From: Cordia subcordata
Lineage: Eukaryota > Streptophyta > Magnoliopsida > Boraginales > Cordiaceae
Direction of reading: 5' to 3'
DNA length: 64,000 nt
NCBI GenBank assembly: GCA_028554755.1
Contig: JAPTOF010000015.1
Span: 992,001-1,056,000, forward strand
The position numbers and the translations under genes were made by a program. The notes under the pieces were generated by a model that was not told the origin of the DNA, did not search any database, and saw nothing but the letters and a program-made list of their open reading frames with translations. Below, piece by piece: positions 10,850-23,288 of the stretch (positions within the stretch are counted from its first letter, which is position 1; each line of letters opens with the position of its first letter).

Positions 10850-13800
10850 ATGGTGTTGTCACAAACGATTGATCTGCTGAAGGGTGAGCTTCCTGTTGAG
10901 GAGGAGTGTTTGATGCTCTCTGATGATGTCAAGACTGGTCTTGTCCTTGTCGACATGGTTAATGGCTTCTGCACCGTTGGTGCTGGCAATCTGGTAATCT
11001 CCACTCTTGCAAAAACAGATATTGTAACGCCCTCCCACGTCTGTATACCGCCGTGACGAACGAGCTTAAGCATTTTGTGCCAGTCGATTAGGCTGAACGT
11101 TGTTTCAAACTAGTAATTGGGTTCGGGTCGTTATAAATACAAGATGAACATATCAATAATACCATGCTGTATTTAACAAGTATTATGGCATTTTCTCTCT
11201 GTGAAGAAAATAATGATGTCATATTAGTGACCATTATGTATAAATTTGTGAATACCTTGTCTTGTTTATAAGTTCGCGTTGTTTTTAATGTAATAGCTCC
11301 GGATGACTATTTTGACCGTAATGGATATTTGACTCGACAGTCTTGCTTGCAGAGTGATTGATGCTGATATGCAAATCTCTGGCAATGGTTAGAAGAAAAA
11401 AGAATAATTTTGTATGTAGTTTCTTGTCTATTCTTTTGGAGCTTACTTGTAAAATATAGACAGGGAACTTTGCTTCTGTATCTATATATGTGTTTGTGTC
11501 TTGTATATGTTGCTTGGTCTGTGATTTGGTTGTCTTTTTTTGTTTGCATGAATTTGTACATGTAAATGGAATTTAGACATCACAAAGCGCAAAATCGAGT
11601 TCTGTAATTGTACCCTTTACTAATTTTGCCCTCTTGTTTCCTTCTCCAATATGATTGGTCTATGTTACCATCTAGTAGTAGATTCTTTTGAAATTATCTT
11701 TTCTGAAATCATTCATAACCTTGTTCAAGCAAACTTACTTTATAGTGTTGAGGTTTTGACAACCAAAATGGCTTTGTACTGTGCGATTTCTTGATTCTGG
11801 CGTTCTTGTACAGTTTGATGATTTCTAGTCCCATTCTGTGTTCAACTATTGATTTCTATTGCTCCCAACTGAACTGCCTTTCCTACAGGCTCCAAAGGTA
11901 CCGGACAACCAAATATCTGGGATGGTTGATGAGGCAGTGAAGCTTGCCAGAGCATTTTGTGAAAAGAAATGGCCAGTGTACGCCTTCCTTGATTCGCATC
12001 ATCCAGATATTCCTGAGCCACCGTATCCACCACACTGTATAGCTGGAACAGATGAATCAAAACTTGTTCCTGGTACTTCCGTTTCCCGAAACTGTTTCCA
12101 AATTTATCTATTGATGGCTTTTGTGAATTTAACTTTTCTCTCATGGCAATGTTTTCCTTTATTGTATAGCTTTGGAGTGGTTGGAAAATGAGCCTAATGT
12201 AACACTAAGGTGCAAGGATTGCATTGATGGGTTTGTTGGTTCAATTGAGAAAGACGGCTCCAATTTCTTTGCAGAGTGGGTGAAAACCAACAAAATAAAA
12301 GTTGTAAGTACATAGTAAAATTATCCGTGTGAAACATTCTCTTTATACCTTTGCAGACTCTAGGAAAAGAGATACTTTGTTATGCTTTCCTAGTGCTTCA
12401 TGATGATTGAACATCTTTCTGGATACACATTTGTTTTCCAGGTATTGGTTGTAGGGATATGCACGGATGTATGTGTGCTTGACTTTGTATGTTCTGCTCT
12501 CTCTGCAAGAAACCGTAGGTTTCTGACCCCTCTGGAAGATGTAGTTGTATATTCTCGTGGCTGTGCTACTTATGATCTTCCCATCCATGTTGCCAAAAAT
12601 ATTAAAGGGGCTCTAGCTCATCCGCAGGTATGGTGATCTCACTAAACCTGATACATGCATTATTTTTTAGATCTAGTTGATAACTCTCGTGAGATATCTT
12701 CACATACCAAATATCAACATCGGTAATTAATCTTAGAATGAAAACATTTTGATGTCTTTCTTTCTGTATGATAGAGAATATGAGGATACAATCTGACCTA
12801 GGTGCAATAATGCTTCAGTTTTAGAGATAAGTATATATACGGGGTCAGGAGCAGAATTCAAGGCAACTCTCTTCTTATTTTGGAGAAAAGGAAGGGGAAA
12901 AGAGGGGGTGGGGGGTGGAGGGTTCGCTGAGTACTCAATCAAAGTTATGAAGTGTCAAAAATTGTAATGTCAAATGAACTATAATGCTAAAAAAGAAAAA
13001 TTAATGTCAAATGACCTATAATGCCAAAGAAGAAAAATTCTGAGAAACAATCTTACAAGCAGAATTTTTTCTTTTTTTAAAGAATTACTGGGGATAAGAA
13101 GTAAATCTAAGGCAGTAGTGTAAAATTCTATTGGAAACTTGCAATGTATGTAATTTCTAGAAAATCCCTCCCCTTCTCTCTCCCTCCCTTGCTTTGGGGT
13201 GAGTGTGGAAACGAGGGCATGGACTCCTGGCATCTGCCCATGCATTGATAATCTCTTCCTGGCCTTTTCAAGTGAACCCGTAGATGCTTTTCCATTTTTT
13301 CTTAATTCTTGTTCTGAATCGGCATATTCATTCACTTTTCTTGTTCTCAATCAGCATGATGATGATTGAGACATAGAAATGATGCAGTTGAAAGTGGTAA
13401 TGATGAATTATCTGGCATAGGTTCTCTTATTTGGCCACCTTGTATAATATTCAGGCTGATTTGGCCACCCTCTAGCATTTTAGGCCAGCGACTCCAATCC
13501 TCTCATGGGATGTAAATGGGATCATTGTTGCTCATTTTTTTTATTTCCTTGAGCATTCACAAACTGCACTATTTTGTTACTAGAAAACGATAGCAGGTTG
13601 CTTAATGCTGCACTGTCTGTATCATTTGAGGGTGGGTTTACAATGGGAGCTTGGCTGCTGTGAGTTCCATGAGTTCTATACTCCTTAAAGTTGCATGAGT
13701 TCTATACTCTTTTGGTTGTTTGTTCTTTGTTTTCCCATAATTTTGTCTGTTTAGTTTATGAAGAACAGACCAGTAAAGCTCGGTATTCTGATTTTGAACA

Positions 13801-14695
13801 CTTCTGTTTACAAAATAAGCTACTTAATGCTGTTAAGAAAGATTCTAGGTGCAAGTTTGCAGAATTCAATTTACTTCCAGTGAAGACTTTGAGGGGGAAC
13901 TCAATATACTTCCAGCTAAGGTTTTTTAAATAGGAATTTAATTAATCTTGTCCATAGTAATCAAATCTTGATACAAAAATTATGATGCCTTTACATGAAT
14001 GACAAAACTTCAGCTTCTGGGTTTGTAGAATAGTCTAGTCCCACGCATGTTTGTATTATGAACATACTATGGAAAAATTTGTCATTGTTTGTAGAACTTT
14101 TGTTTGTGGATACTTTGCATGAATTCGCGTAGGATGCATTTAATTATATTACGTGGATTTCTACTCAAGCAGAATGGTAAAAGTAATTACTTAGTTTCGA
14201 AGGAGTTCTTCATACATGAACTTTTGGAACTAGAATTTTATCTATATTTCAATTTCTTTCAAAGTGCAGATCATCAAATTTTCACAAAATTTATCACTTT
14301 AATACAGGATCTTTGTGACATAGGGTGATATTCTTTCTTGCAGTTGCATTTACGGGTATTAGTGAAAATTTGGTCTCTTTGAATAATCAAATTCTAGAAG
14401 ACAATTAAACATCTTTCCCCTTTATCTACCCACATATTCTGTTTCATAACTTTCTTTTCTGTGAGGATCTGATAATAGCTTATGTTGTAGATGCGCCAAG
14501 ACTGCTGTGAGAATATACCACTGAAGCACACGGACATGGTTTTTATCCTTTTGGTTGCTTACAAATCAATTCTTGCTCAAACTTTTCCATTTTCTTTTGT
14601 AGGAACTGATGCATCATATAGGTCTTTATTTGGCCAAAGGAAGAGGAGCCAAGATAGTTTCAGAAATTTCATTTGGTACACCTGCAGCGAAATAA
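10850..14695 (+). CDS. NIC1: Nicotinamidase 1 (isochorismatase-fold), five exons, complete
   Basis: Exons: 10850-10993, 11889-12072, 12170-12303, 12442-12627 and 14603-14695. All introns are GT..AG and phases agree, giving 246 aa, close to the roughly 244 aa of the Arabidopsis enzyme. Nicotinamidase hydrolyses nicotinamide to nicotinate and ammonia, feeding the Preiss-Handler branch of the plant NAD salvage pathway; it is a soluble enzyme. Visible motifs: LVLVDMVNGF with the triad Asp35, DSHHPD (residues 83-88) with metal-ligand type Asp/His, PPHC at 96-98, and GICTDVCVLDF with the likely nucleophile Cys165. The third triad member (Lys) is probably Lys125 in LRCKDCIDGF, assigned by position only. 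The C-terminus ELMHHIGLYLAKGRGAKIV matches the plant family. Start is the first ATG in the exon. Intron 4 is long (1,975 bp). It ends tail-to-tail with the NET2 gene, 995 bp away. Confidence 0.95.
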
Positions 14696-15690
14696 TCTTC
14701 CTCTGATACATCTTTGAATTTCAGAGTTTCGTTAGTTCAATGTTGTTGTTCATGTGCAGATGCCTCGTCCTATTCCTTCTCCCTTTCTCTTTGCTAGGTT
14801 AGTTGTTATTTTCGATCACATGAATAAGTTCTCGATTTAGCTAGGCTGAGGCTTTTAACTAGTGCATGAAATCAGCAATGTTATGTGAACTGATAATTGT
14901 AATCTATTCTTTGTTCATATATAGCAAGATATACTATTCGTCAACAATGACCGTGCATCTTCTAAATTATTTTTTTCACAAAATTGACTGTTCTCATCTG
15001 GAATGGTACCTTCAAACACTAGGATCATTGAAATTTGTAGTCTCATGCTCTTTCTTCATAAACTTGACTCTACCATGAAGAAGATATTAATTCTCCAAGG
15101 AATATATGATATATTTCCATAAACAGCATGATCCTTCAAAATTTTGATGACATTAAGGTACTAAAATGCAGCTTCTTTTCCTGGTGCAATTGAAAATGGT
15201 GTTCCAGGAAAAGAAATTACTGCTGCATTCAAGATGGAAACGTTCAAGATGAGTGACTGATCTAAGGGTTCCATTGCTGGAAGTTGATCAGCAAAATTCC
15301 TTCATGCTAATTTGAACTGCTCCTTAATGCACAATGAGAAGCAATATACTGAAGATGGTATGACTTTGTAATAAATCCTAAATAACACTTTACTGCTGAA
15401 TTATAAGCTATTTCTTAAGAGAATATGATTTGAATAAACAAATTGATGGATGGAAAAGTCCAAATCGGATGAAGAATGCAACTGCAAAAAGGTTTTCTTA
15501 CTATTGCTAATTTACAAGCTAATTTAGTCAACATCCACAAATAATTTCCATGAAGATCAGCAAAATAAAGGGAAAAAGAAAAGAAAATAAAAAAGCTTAT
15601 CATCTATCCAGATATCATATGGAAAGAACCTCCAAAAGAATGAGCAAAAGAAGGGAAGAAAATAGAGAAACAAAGTCAAGAATGAAAAAT
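14696..15690. other. Convergent 3' region between NIC1 and NET2
   Basis: The stretch holds the 3' untranslated ends of two genes that point at each other. An AATAAA at 15370-15375 on the plus strand is a candidate poly(A) signal for NIC1. No further gene or repeat is evident. Whether the transcripts overlap cannot be told from sequence. Confidence 0.4.
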
Positions 15691-18600
15691 CTACAGAGGT
15701 ATGCCAGCCCTTAGAACCTGATATTTTCTATTAGGGTGCATGCAGGAGAAGATTGAAGCCTTCTGCTTCTTTGGTTTAGCTCCGAAGATGAATGATCTTA
15801 GCGGAATGCTAGGACGATTTGCCGATTGTCCTGACTGGTCCCTGGAGAGCCGGAACTCCTCATTCAGCTTTCTTAAGGTCCTGTCAACTTCAACTTGCAG
15901 GGAAGTTATATGATCAACACCTGCTTGCAATTCATCCCTCACCTTGTTGTTCTCTTGCTTCATGTTCAAAACCTCACCCTGGAACTTTGCAGCTTGGTGA
16001 CTGCTAAATTTTATTTCTTCTTCTTCAACACCTTCCTTCAAAGCTAGAGTGATTTTTTCCTGAATGTTGCACAAAGATGAGAACCTGCGCTCCAATTCAT
16101 CTTTGAGCGATACACTTTGTTCCAACCACATGGCCAGTTCAGTCTCTATCTCTTTCAGGTGCTTGTATATTGGACGAACGTCTGATTTCACATCATTGGT
16201 GGCACTTTCCTCCTGCTTCTTATTTTCTCTGATTTTTGATATCTCATCTTGTAAATCTTCAACCGTTGACTTGAATTTCTGTATTTGATGAAATGATGTG
16301 CTAAATCTTAACCAGAAATCCAGGTTTTCCTCCAGTATAGCATCGATATCCATCCGAAGCTTTTCTTCAACATGTGACATGGCTGCAGGTTGACCAAATG
16401 AAATGAAGTTGTCATCTTCATCTTCTTCATCTTCAAGTACTGCATCTTTAGTTCTGTCTTCAGGTTTAGTTTTTTGCTCCTCTGGAGGACCAGATGATGA
16501 TGAGGCTCCTTCCTTTACATCCTTATTTTCACTCAAACTTCCTTGCAGAGAATTCAACTTGTGTCGTAAATGCTGGATTTCTTCATCTCTCTTTGCAATA
16601 GCATTGTTAAGTTCTCTTATTTGCATTGACACTTCAACTTGGTCATCCCTCTCTTTCTTCTCAAAGTCACTTAGTTTCCTCTTAGCTTCCTTGTAATTCC
16701 TTAGAACTTCTGTATACTCCGTCAGGGGAATCTTTTCTTTTTCCTCCACCCCAGTTAAGAGCATTGTCCGGCAGTTCAACTCTTTATTCTCTGTTTCTGC
16801 TTTCGCTTCTGCTTTTTGAAGGTTGTGTCCTGACTGGATTGAGGTCTGCTCCTCCTTTTCTACCTGCGGGGTTAAATCACGAAATGTTACAGTTTTCTTT
16901 CTAGATTTTTTACCTTCTCCTTGTCTATTAGCAGATACACCAAAATCTTGTTCCTCTTTAACGTGAAAATCTGCTATTTTAGTGGGGTCAAGACTTCCAT
17001 TTCCTCCACTAGGCAGGTCTTTTTGCTTTTCCTGCTCTTTTTGCAGGGTGTTATCAGGGAGTGAGCTCTCCTGTTCCTCTGAGGAACCGTCGATGTCAAG
17101 CTCATTCTCGGGCATGACAAGACTCAGTTTGTTGGAGAGGTGATCAAGACTAGATTGAGCTTCAGCAAAATGTGTCTGAAGGTTGCTATTTTGGTTTTCA
17201 ACATTTTGGTTTAGATCTTGAATCTCTTTCAATTTCTCTTCCAGTTCCTTCAGTTTTTTCTTCAAGTCATGTGTGCCTTCATTTAGAGTTGCTTTATCAT
17301 CTTCCAAAGTCCGGATTTGTGAATGGAGTTCATCTGATTCTGACCTTAATCTGTTGATGAGAACAGTCTGACATGACACGTCTGTTTCTAGGCTGACCAC
17401 CTTATTGACAAGCTCATCAATTTTCTCCACTAGTTCTGTCACGGTGATAGATACCATAGAGCTCTTCTCGAACTGTTCCTTGAACTTCTCTTGTTTTACC
17501 TCCATTTTGTGCTTCTCTTGAACCACTTGAACCAGTTCAGCGAAATCTTGGCTTGAGCTTCGCTTCACATCACCTGTCTTGGTCGGGTCAGCTTCTTCAT
17601 AAGGCTTTTCTTCATCAGCTTTGTCATGAAGAAATTCGTGTCTGAGAGACTTTAGTTTCTGACGAGCAACTTCAATCCTTTCGTACTCCTCTCTTGCTAC
17701 TGCGGCAGAGTTTTCTTGTGTGTCCTGCAACTGAGCCAACGTTTCTTGACATGATTTTAATGCCGTTTCTGCCATCAATTTGCGAGCTTCATCATCCTCG
17801 ATGACCTTCTCAATGCTAAATTCATCTTGCAGCTTGCAAACCTTTTGTTGCTTTTCCATAATCTGGTTCTCAATGCTCCAGTACTTCTCCAGCCCACTTT
17901 GGTAAGAGCTCTTTATGAACTCTTTCTCAGTTTGCAAGGTCAGAATATCTTTTTGCAGCTTGTCAATCTCACTAACAGCATCAGCTATGCTCAAACCAGA
18001 CTTAGCAACACTTTTATTGGAATCACTTGCTTTTGATGGCTTCTTGTTCTTCATTTGCTTTGTGGCTTTTTGTATGAGACCCTTGAAAACTTTAACCGGA
18101 GGCTTTGGAACCTTTGGAATGTTTGATGCATTCCCTGCAGGAACTTGTGGTGGAATCCTTGGGTTTCTGGGGGTACCATAATCATCATCGTCATCCATTA
18201 ACTGATACTGGTCCGGGAAACAAGTAGCAAGAGTATTGTTTGCATTTTGCAGTTCTGTCGATAGATGGTCATAACGTTCAGCCAAGGCTCGGAATGCACG
18301 GTAAGATTCCTCGACAAAATTTATCAATTCTGGTCTTCTCTTGTAGTACATTTCAGCCCTTTTGGCAAAGGAATCTCCATCCTGTTCAAGGAGCTTAAGC
18401 ACACTCTGCACCTTCTCTTCCATATCTGCAGTACCAAAACAAACTCTAGTCAGGTTATCAGGTTAGTACTTACTCCTAACTCATGGATGCCTCAAACGAA
18501 ATTTTATCCTAATGCGAGGTAAGAGCGCCTATAATAAATCATGAAGTTGTTTTGACCCTTCTTTAGACCATGCGTATAGCAAGAGTTTCATGCACTAAAC

Positions 18601-19366
18601 CCTACAATAACTGTACTTTAACTAGATCGGGTTACCGATTTGAAGCTTAATGGTTCTACAATCATTGCATGACATTGTTGCCCTTATACTTCCATTGTAG
18701 ATTCTTCATTATTGTACTCAATACAATGAGTATGGTCTGAGAGGCTCATCTTCTTCTATAACAAGGAAAAAGAAGACATGGAGATGATAATTGCCAAATT
18801 CATGAACAACTCATTGAGTAAAAACATAATATACGCAATGCCTATAATTACTTTCTGAAAACAGAATAAAAAGAGAAAGTATAAAAGGATAAATAAATTA
18901 TCAATTCATAACCAGATTAAGAGAATATAGCTTCTCTAGAGGATCGGTAAACATATTTTCTTTGCAGGGAATCATTGGCAATGGCTTTCAATTTGAATAT
19001 GCATCTCCTGATCACATTGATATTCTGAAACTATTGTACACATAATTTCAGATCAGGACATTTGTCAGCCAAGTATGGGATTTGCATATATAAGACGAAT
19101 AGCAATGTGAATGTATCCGATCATAAAGTAACGAAATTACAAGATATATGTAACGATAATGAACTGATGATACAGTTGTAATGAAATGTTTTAAACAATT
19201 CACGATCGTTGAATTTTGCTATGTTACGAGCGAATCCTAAATACCAATACGAGTGTTGAGATCAAGTCGTACCTTGGAGGTTCTGTTCCAGCCATTTTGA
19301 TTGCTTTGTCCTGATGTGGCCTGCCCACCACCATGAATATGCATTGCTTGCAGCTCTCTGCAACAT
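15691..19366 (-). CDS. NET2: NETWORKED 2-like actin-binding protein (NAB/KIP1-like domain), two exons, complete
   Basis: Exon 1 (19366-19273) encodes 31 residues beginning MLQRAASNAYSWWWAGHIR. A GT..AG intron (19272-18426) follows, and the split Asp32 codon joins exon 2 (18425-15691), giving 942 aa; Arabidopsis NET2 proteins are of similar length. The NAB domain covers about residues 10-92, with the WWW cluster, KQSKWLEQNLQDMEEKV and RRPELINFVEESYRAFRALAERYDHL in blocks typical of NET2. The rest is long, charged coiled coil rich in Glu and Lys, with acidic stretches (DDDDD near 108, EDEEDEDD near 700) and a basic Cys-containing tail SIFSCMHPN. NET proteins bind actin filaments and tether them to membranes; the NET2 group acts mainly at the pollen-tube plasma membrane. 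That role is carried over from the family. The many open frames on the opposite strand are shadows of this coiled coil. Confidence 0.93.
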
Positions 19367-20102
19367 TTTTGTCCTTCACAATTTTTGGGTCTTCTCTTTG
19401 TGTTCTTCTTCTTCTTCTTTTATCAAAACGGAAAGAAAAAAAAAGTTAAAAACACACACACTCGCACAAAAACACACACACACACACACTCTTTATCCTC
19501 CTCGATGGAGCAATCGAAGATCAGGTGGATATGATCAGAAATGAGGAAGAAAAAAGAGTTTCAAGAGCTGAAAATTCTACATTCTATGAGGAGAAAAAAG
19601 AAAAACATGAAGCAATGAGGAAACATTCAAATTACAACCAATCTATTTACGTTTGATCAATGGTTGAGAGACCTTTTCGCTCCAAAATTATTGTTGAACC
19701 TTTCAAGGAAAAAAAAAAAAAAGAGATAAAAGTTTAACAAAGCCAACCAATTACAAGTATTATGTTGTGAACGTGGCACCCACTGGCTTTCACAGGTTGG
19801 CGTTTCATATAAAGAAGAAAAAACTAAAAGCAACTCACTTTTGGCTTGTACAAAAACAACTTTTTAACTGAATTTTCAAATGTCTATTAAGTGTTATTGC
19901 AAACTGGCTTTAACAGACTTTTGTATATTTAATGAAGCATGGAAAAAGCTTAAAGGTGTAAAAGAGAGACACCGCCATGAAGCTTGCGTTTACGTGTTAC
20001 GTAAAAGAGAGAACGTAAAAACCTTGCAAATTACGAAGAATTATCAAACTTTAGTCAAATTAGGCGTTCGAATTTCGGGTTGGGTGTTTGGTTAACAACT
20101 TA
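19367..20102 (-). promoter_or_regulatory. Probable leader and promoter of NET2
   Basis: The region lies immediately upstream of the minus-strand ATG at 19366. It includes a TTC-rich and an (AC)n tract (about 19453-19489). No TATA box can be fixed with confidence. The short plus-strand open frame at 19880-20095 has no recognisable feature. Confidence 0.35.
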
Positions 20103-20135
20103 TTAGTGCTGAATAACCTGTGCGATGCACAAGGT
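20103..20135 (-). mobile_element. Possible Helitron 3' terminus
   Basis: Read on the minus strand, a GC-richer hairpin (CCTTGTGC-ATC-GCACAGG) is followed 10-12 bases later by CTAA and then T. Helitrons end in CTRR just after a short hairpin and insert before T. A related hairpin sequence (GTGCATGCGATGCACAGG) occurs at about 21258-21280. No 5' TC terminus or helicase is seen, so this is only suggestive. Confidence 0.3.
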
Positions 20136-22038
20136 TCGGTATAAATTTTTTAATATAAAGTTCATAGCTAACGATATTATAAATTGCACTTTGTTTTAAT
20201 AAAGTAACATGATTAGGCGCATAATAGATTTTTTAACTCTTAAAAGTTTTGTTAAAAGTTCTAAGAACCTATTTGGATCGGCTATAAAAAAGTTTGTTTT
20301 TACAATACTTCAATTTTGCTTTTTTTTTGTGTGTTTTATCTTTTTTAAATAACTGCTCGAAAAACTTAATCAAAAGTGGAATATTTCATGAAAGAAATAC
20401 ATATTTATAATAAAAGTCTGTCATTAATTAATAATTCAATACACAAAACACATTATCCATATGGAAACTCTAAAATCCCCTAACCAAAAGATAAATAAAT
20501 TAAGTATCTCTAAGATTTTATCACAAAATTACATAACCATTATAAAAATTTGACCACTTAAAAATCACTTTAAATAACAAAAAAGAAAAATTACTAAACA
20601 AGAATTCAGAATTTCAAACCAATAAAATTTTTTGTATTAGTAATGTGTCTAAAATGTTCACCAACTAACAACAAAAAAATATTAAGAAAAAATTCTAAAC
20701 AAAATTACTAGCCAAACAAATAAATAAATTAGACATAATATAATTTTATCTACAATGATTAATGTGTTAAATTTGGAGCACAAAATCAGACAAGAAAATA
20801 AAAAATTTGGGGGGCCCAAAGTAATATATATTTTAGCTCTTTAAATCCAACATATATAGGTATAATTATTTTTTTCTTTTTTATTGCTTAAAAACAAACG
20901 TGCCACGGCGAGTAGCAGCTGCACGGGATCATCGAGATGGATCTAGTATTGGTTATTAGGAGAAGAATACGTGAGAAGAATATGTGAAGTCAAAGGAAGC
21001 AGCTTGAGCATAAATGATTCTAATAGATGTTGTTGACATTTGAAAGCAAGAGATGATTTGGCTATAATGCAATACATTATGATACTATATAAACACAATC
21101 AATTGTTAGAACATATATTACTTTTAAAGAAATCTCATCTATTACTTGCACGAGATTTTGTGAATATTTGGTCCTTTCTTAATATAATCGATTCAATCAT
21201 AAATTGTAATATTACTATGTACGCACTATTTCATGCACTATATTATGTACAGTACTAATAGGATGCATAGTGCATGCGATGCACAGGATAGGCGCTGATA
21301 GATAATATATATTACAATGAGAATTTTTCTAACATTTATCGTTAAGTTTTTTGCGGTATTTAAAAAATTTCAAAATTTGAATTTCTATCTACCCATTGCA
21401 AATATAACTGGAGTCTTGATTCATTTGGAACACATATTGGGTGGGACACCCTTGCATTAGGGAACTTAGAAATTTAGGGTGGATTCATTGCGGGTGCGTT
21501 TCTCCTCAACCGAAAAAGAAGGGAAAAAGAAAAAGAAAAGCCTTGCTCCTGATCTCCAGCTAACTTGAGGTAAAAAAACTTAAGGGTAAAAGTCAATAAT
21601 TAGACACCAAGAGGTGAAGCAAAATCTTACCAGTATATAACAAAAATCTTAGGCTTGAATTTTTATATCTAATTACTTTTTGCTAATTGTTGTTGTATGA
21701 AGCATCATGAAATCTAAACTGTTACAAGGCTTTTTATGCATATTCAATTCTCCAAAATTTCATTACTATATTCTAAGTGAGCATTTGCAATAGCTTTAAT
21801 TTTATTAAGCATAATTGTCATAATTGATTTAGCATCCTTAATTAACACTCTAATATATTTAGTATTATAATCAAATCCCATGAATGAGGGGTGACAACTC
21901 TTTCTTAGGATTTGGAACTAGACTTATTGATAGATTTGATTGAATCTTCACTTCAATATATTGTCCTCATTGGTAGTGGCAAATACACAGTAGTCCACTT
22001 TTTACATTCCATTTCTATTTTCAAGCTTGTTTTTGAGA
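20136..22038. other. AT-rich intergenic sequence, probably including the 5' LTR of C0
   Basis: No gene is recognisable. Because a copia primer-binding-site remnant starts at 22,039, the 5' LTR of C0 must end just before it. Its start cannot be fixed, since the matching 3' LTR is not in the window. Confidence 0.4.
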
Positions 22039-22049
22039 TGTATCAAAGC
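22039..22049 (+). other. Primer-binding-site remnant of copia element C0
   Basis: TGTATCAAAGC resembles TGGTATCAGAGC, the usual plant copia site complementary to initiator tRNA-Met. It lies 54 bases before the gag start codon, where a PBS is expected. Confidence 0.5.
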
Positions 22050-22337
22050 ACCAGAATGGTGCTAATCCTTAAAAGTCAATTTTTAGGCAAAACAATAGAA
22101 ACATGGCAGACCAAACACAACTGGCTACCATGGTTAACCAATCACAGCAGAATACAAAAATTTAAGTAACAGCAACGTGAGTTCCACGGCAGATCCATCA
22201 AACCCGTACTATGTTCATCCTTCAAATCATCACCATCATATGCTTGTTACAAAAAAAAGAAAAGGTTAAATGCCTATCTTGGAGTAAGACCATGATTATG
22301 CTCTTGTAGCCAAGAACGAGAATGGCTTTATAAATGG

Positions 22338-22439
22338 AAAAAAAACCCATTTGTTGGCCTGATTGGTGGTTGCATAGTTTTTGACATCAGTGGAAATCTT
22401 GTACCTGCGTAGCCCAAAAAAAAAAAAAAAAAAAAAAAA
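22338..22439 (+). mobile_element. Short SINE-like retroposon inside C0 gag
   Basis: A segment of about 102 bp ends in a run of more than 20 A. It is flanked by direct repeats GAATGGCTTTATAAATGG (22320-22337) and GAATGGCTTTACAAATGG (22440-22457), 17 of 18 identical. The body has a box-A-like TGGCCTGATTGGTGG but no clear box B. Poly(A) plus a long target duplication indicate L1-type retroposition. The target lies within the gag codons for ENGFING. Confidence 0.68.
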
Positions 22440-22442
22440 GAA

Positions 22443-22526
22443 TGGCTTTACAAATGGTTCTATTAAAATTACATAAAAAACGGGTGGCTTTACAAATGGT
22501 TCTATTAAAATTACATCAGAAACGGG
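22443..22526 (+). repeat. 42-bp tandem duplication between SINE and MITE
   Basis: TGGCTTTACAAATGGTTC plus ATTAAAATTACAT and AAACGGG occurs at 22443-22484 and again at 22485-22526. It is a duplication of C0 gag sequence between the two insertions. Confidence 0.85.
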
Positions 22527-23288
22527 TAAAATGCACGTTATCCCTTTTATTTTACATAAGTAGCTGATTCACCCCCTATGGTGTAAAACATTCCATATTA
22601 CTCTCGTGCTTTTTAAAAGTGGCACATAATCCTCAACCTTAACTTTTTTTCGTCTAAATTAACAGAAAGTGCATTATAGTCTCCCTTCTTGCATGTATGG
22701 ATGTCAAATGTTAGAATTTCATATACTATTTTAGCAAAATACTCTCATCTAGACTTATAATATAAAGTTTATCTTCACTCTATAGAATTAAAAAATTAAC
22801 AATAAAAAAAGAAAAATAAAAATAAAAAACTAAAAAATAAAAATTTAAAAATGTAAAAATAGAAATTTAAAAGTTTAAAATTTTAAAATTTAATAATTAA
22901 AAATTTTGATTCAAAATTAAAATTTAAAAATTGAAATATTAAAAAAATTTCAAAATTTAAAAATAAAGAATACAAACTAGAAATATAAAAAAATTTAGAA
23001 ATAAAAACATAAAAAAGGAAAAATTGAAAATTAAAATTTTAGGTTTTCAATTTTCTTATTTTTTAATTAGTTTAATTTTTAATCTTAATGGAACAGAAAC
23101 AAAAATAGTAAAAGGTAATAAGGTTAATTTTGTCCTTTTAAAACCTTTTTTTACACTGTTAACATATTAATAAAAATGGAAAGATTGTGCCACTTTGAAA
23201 AAATACAGGGATAATGTGGTATGTTTTAAACCATAAGGGGTCATTAGCTACTTATACAAACCACAGGGGAATAACGTGCATTTTACCC
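22524..23288. mobile_element. Long-TIR MITE, probably Mutator-like, 765 bp
   Basis: The element starts GGGTAAAATGCACGTTAT and ends with the inverted copy ATAACGTGCATTTTACCC. The inverted similarity continues inward for about 100 bases on each side (through ATAAGTAGCT and AGTGGCAC). Flanking CATCAGAAA and CATTAGAAA form a likely 9-bp target duplication with one mismatch. Long TIRs and a 9-bp duplication point to a Mutator-like element. The middle is A-rich low complexity and encodes nothing. Confidence 0.72.

Noticed and set aside
16403..18522. Several plus-strand open frames within the NET2 gene
   Set aside because: They are antisense shadows of the Glu/Lys-rich coiled coil, giving Ser/Phe-rich translations, and lack any independent support.
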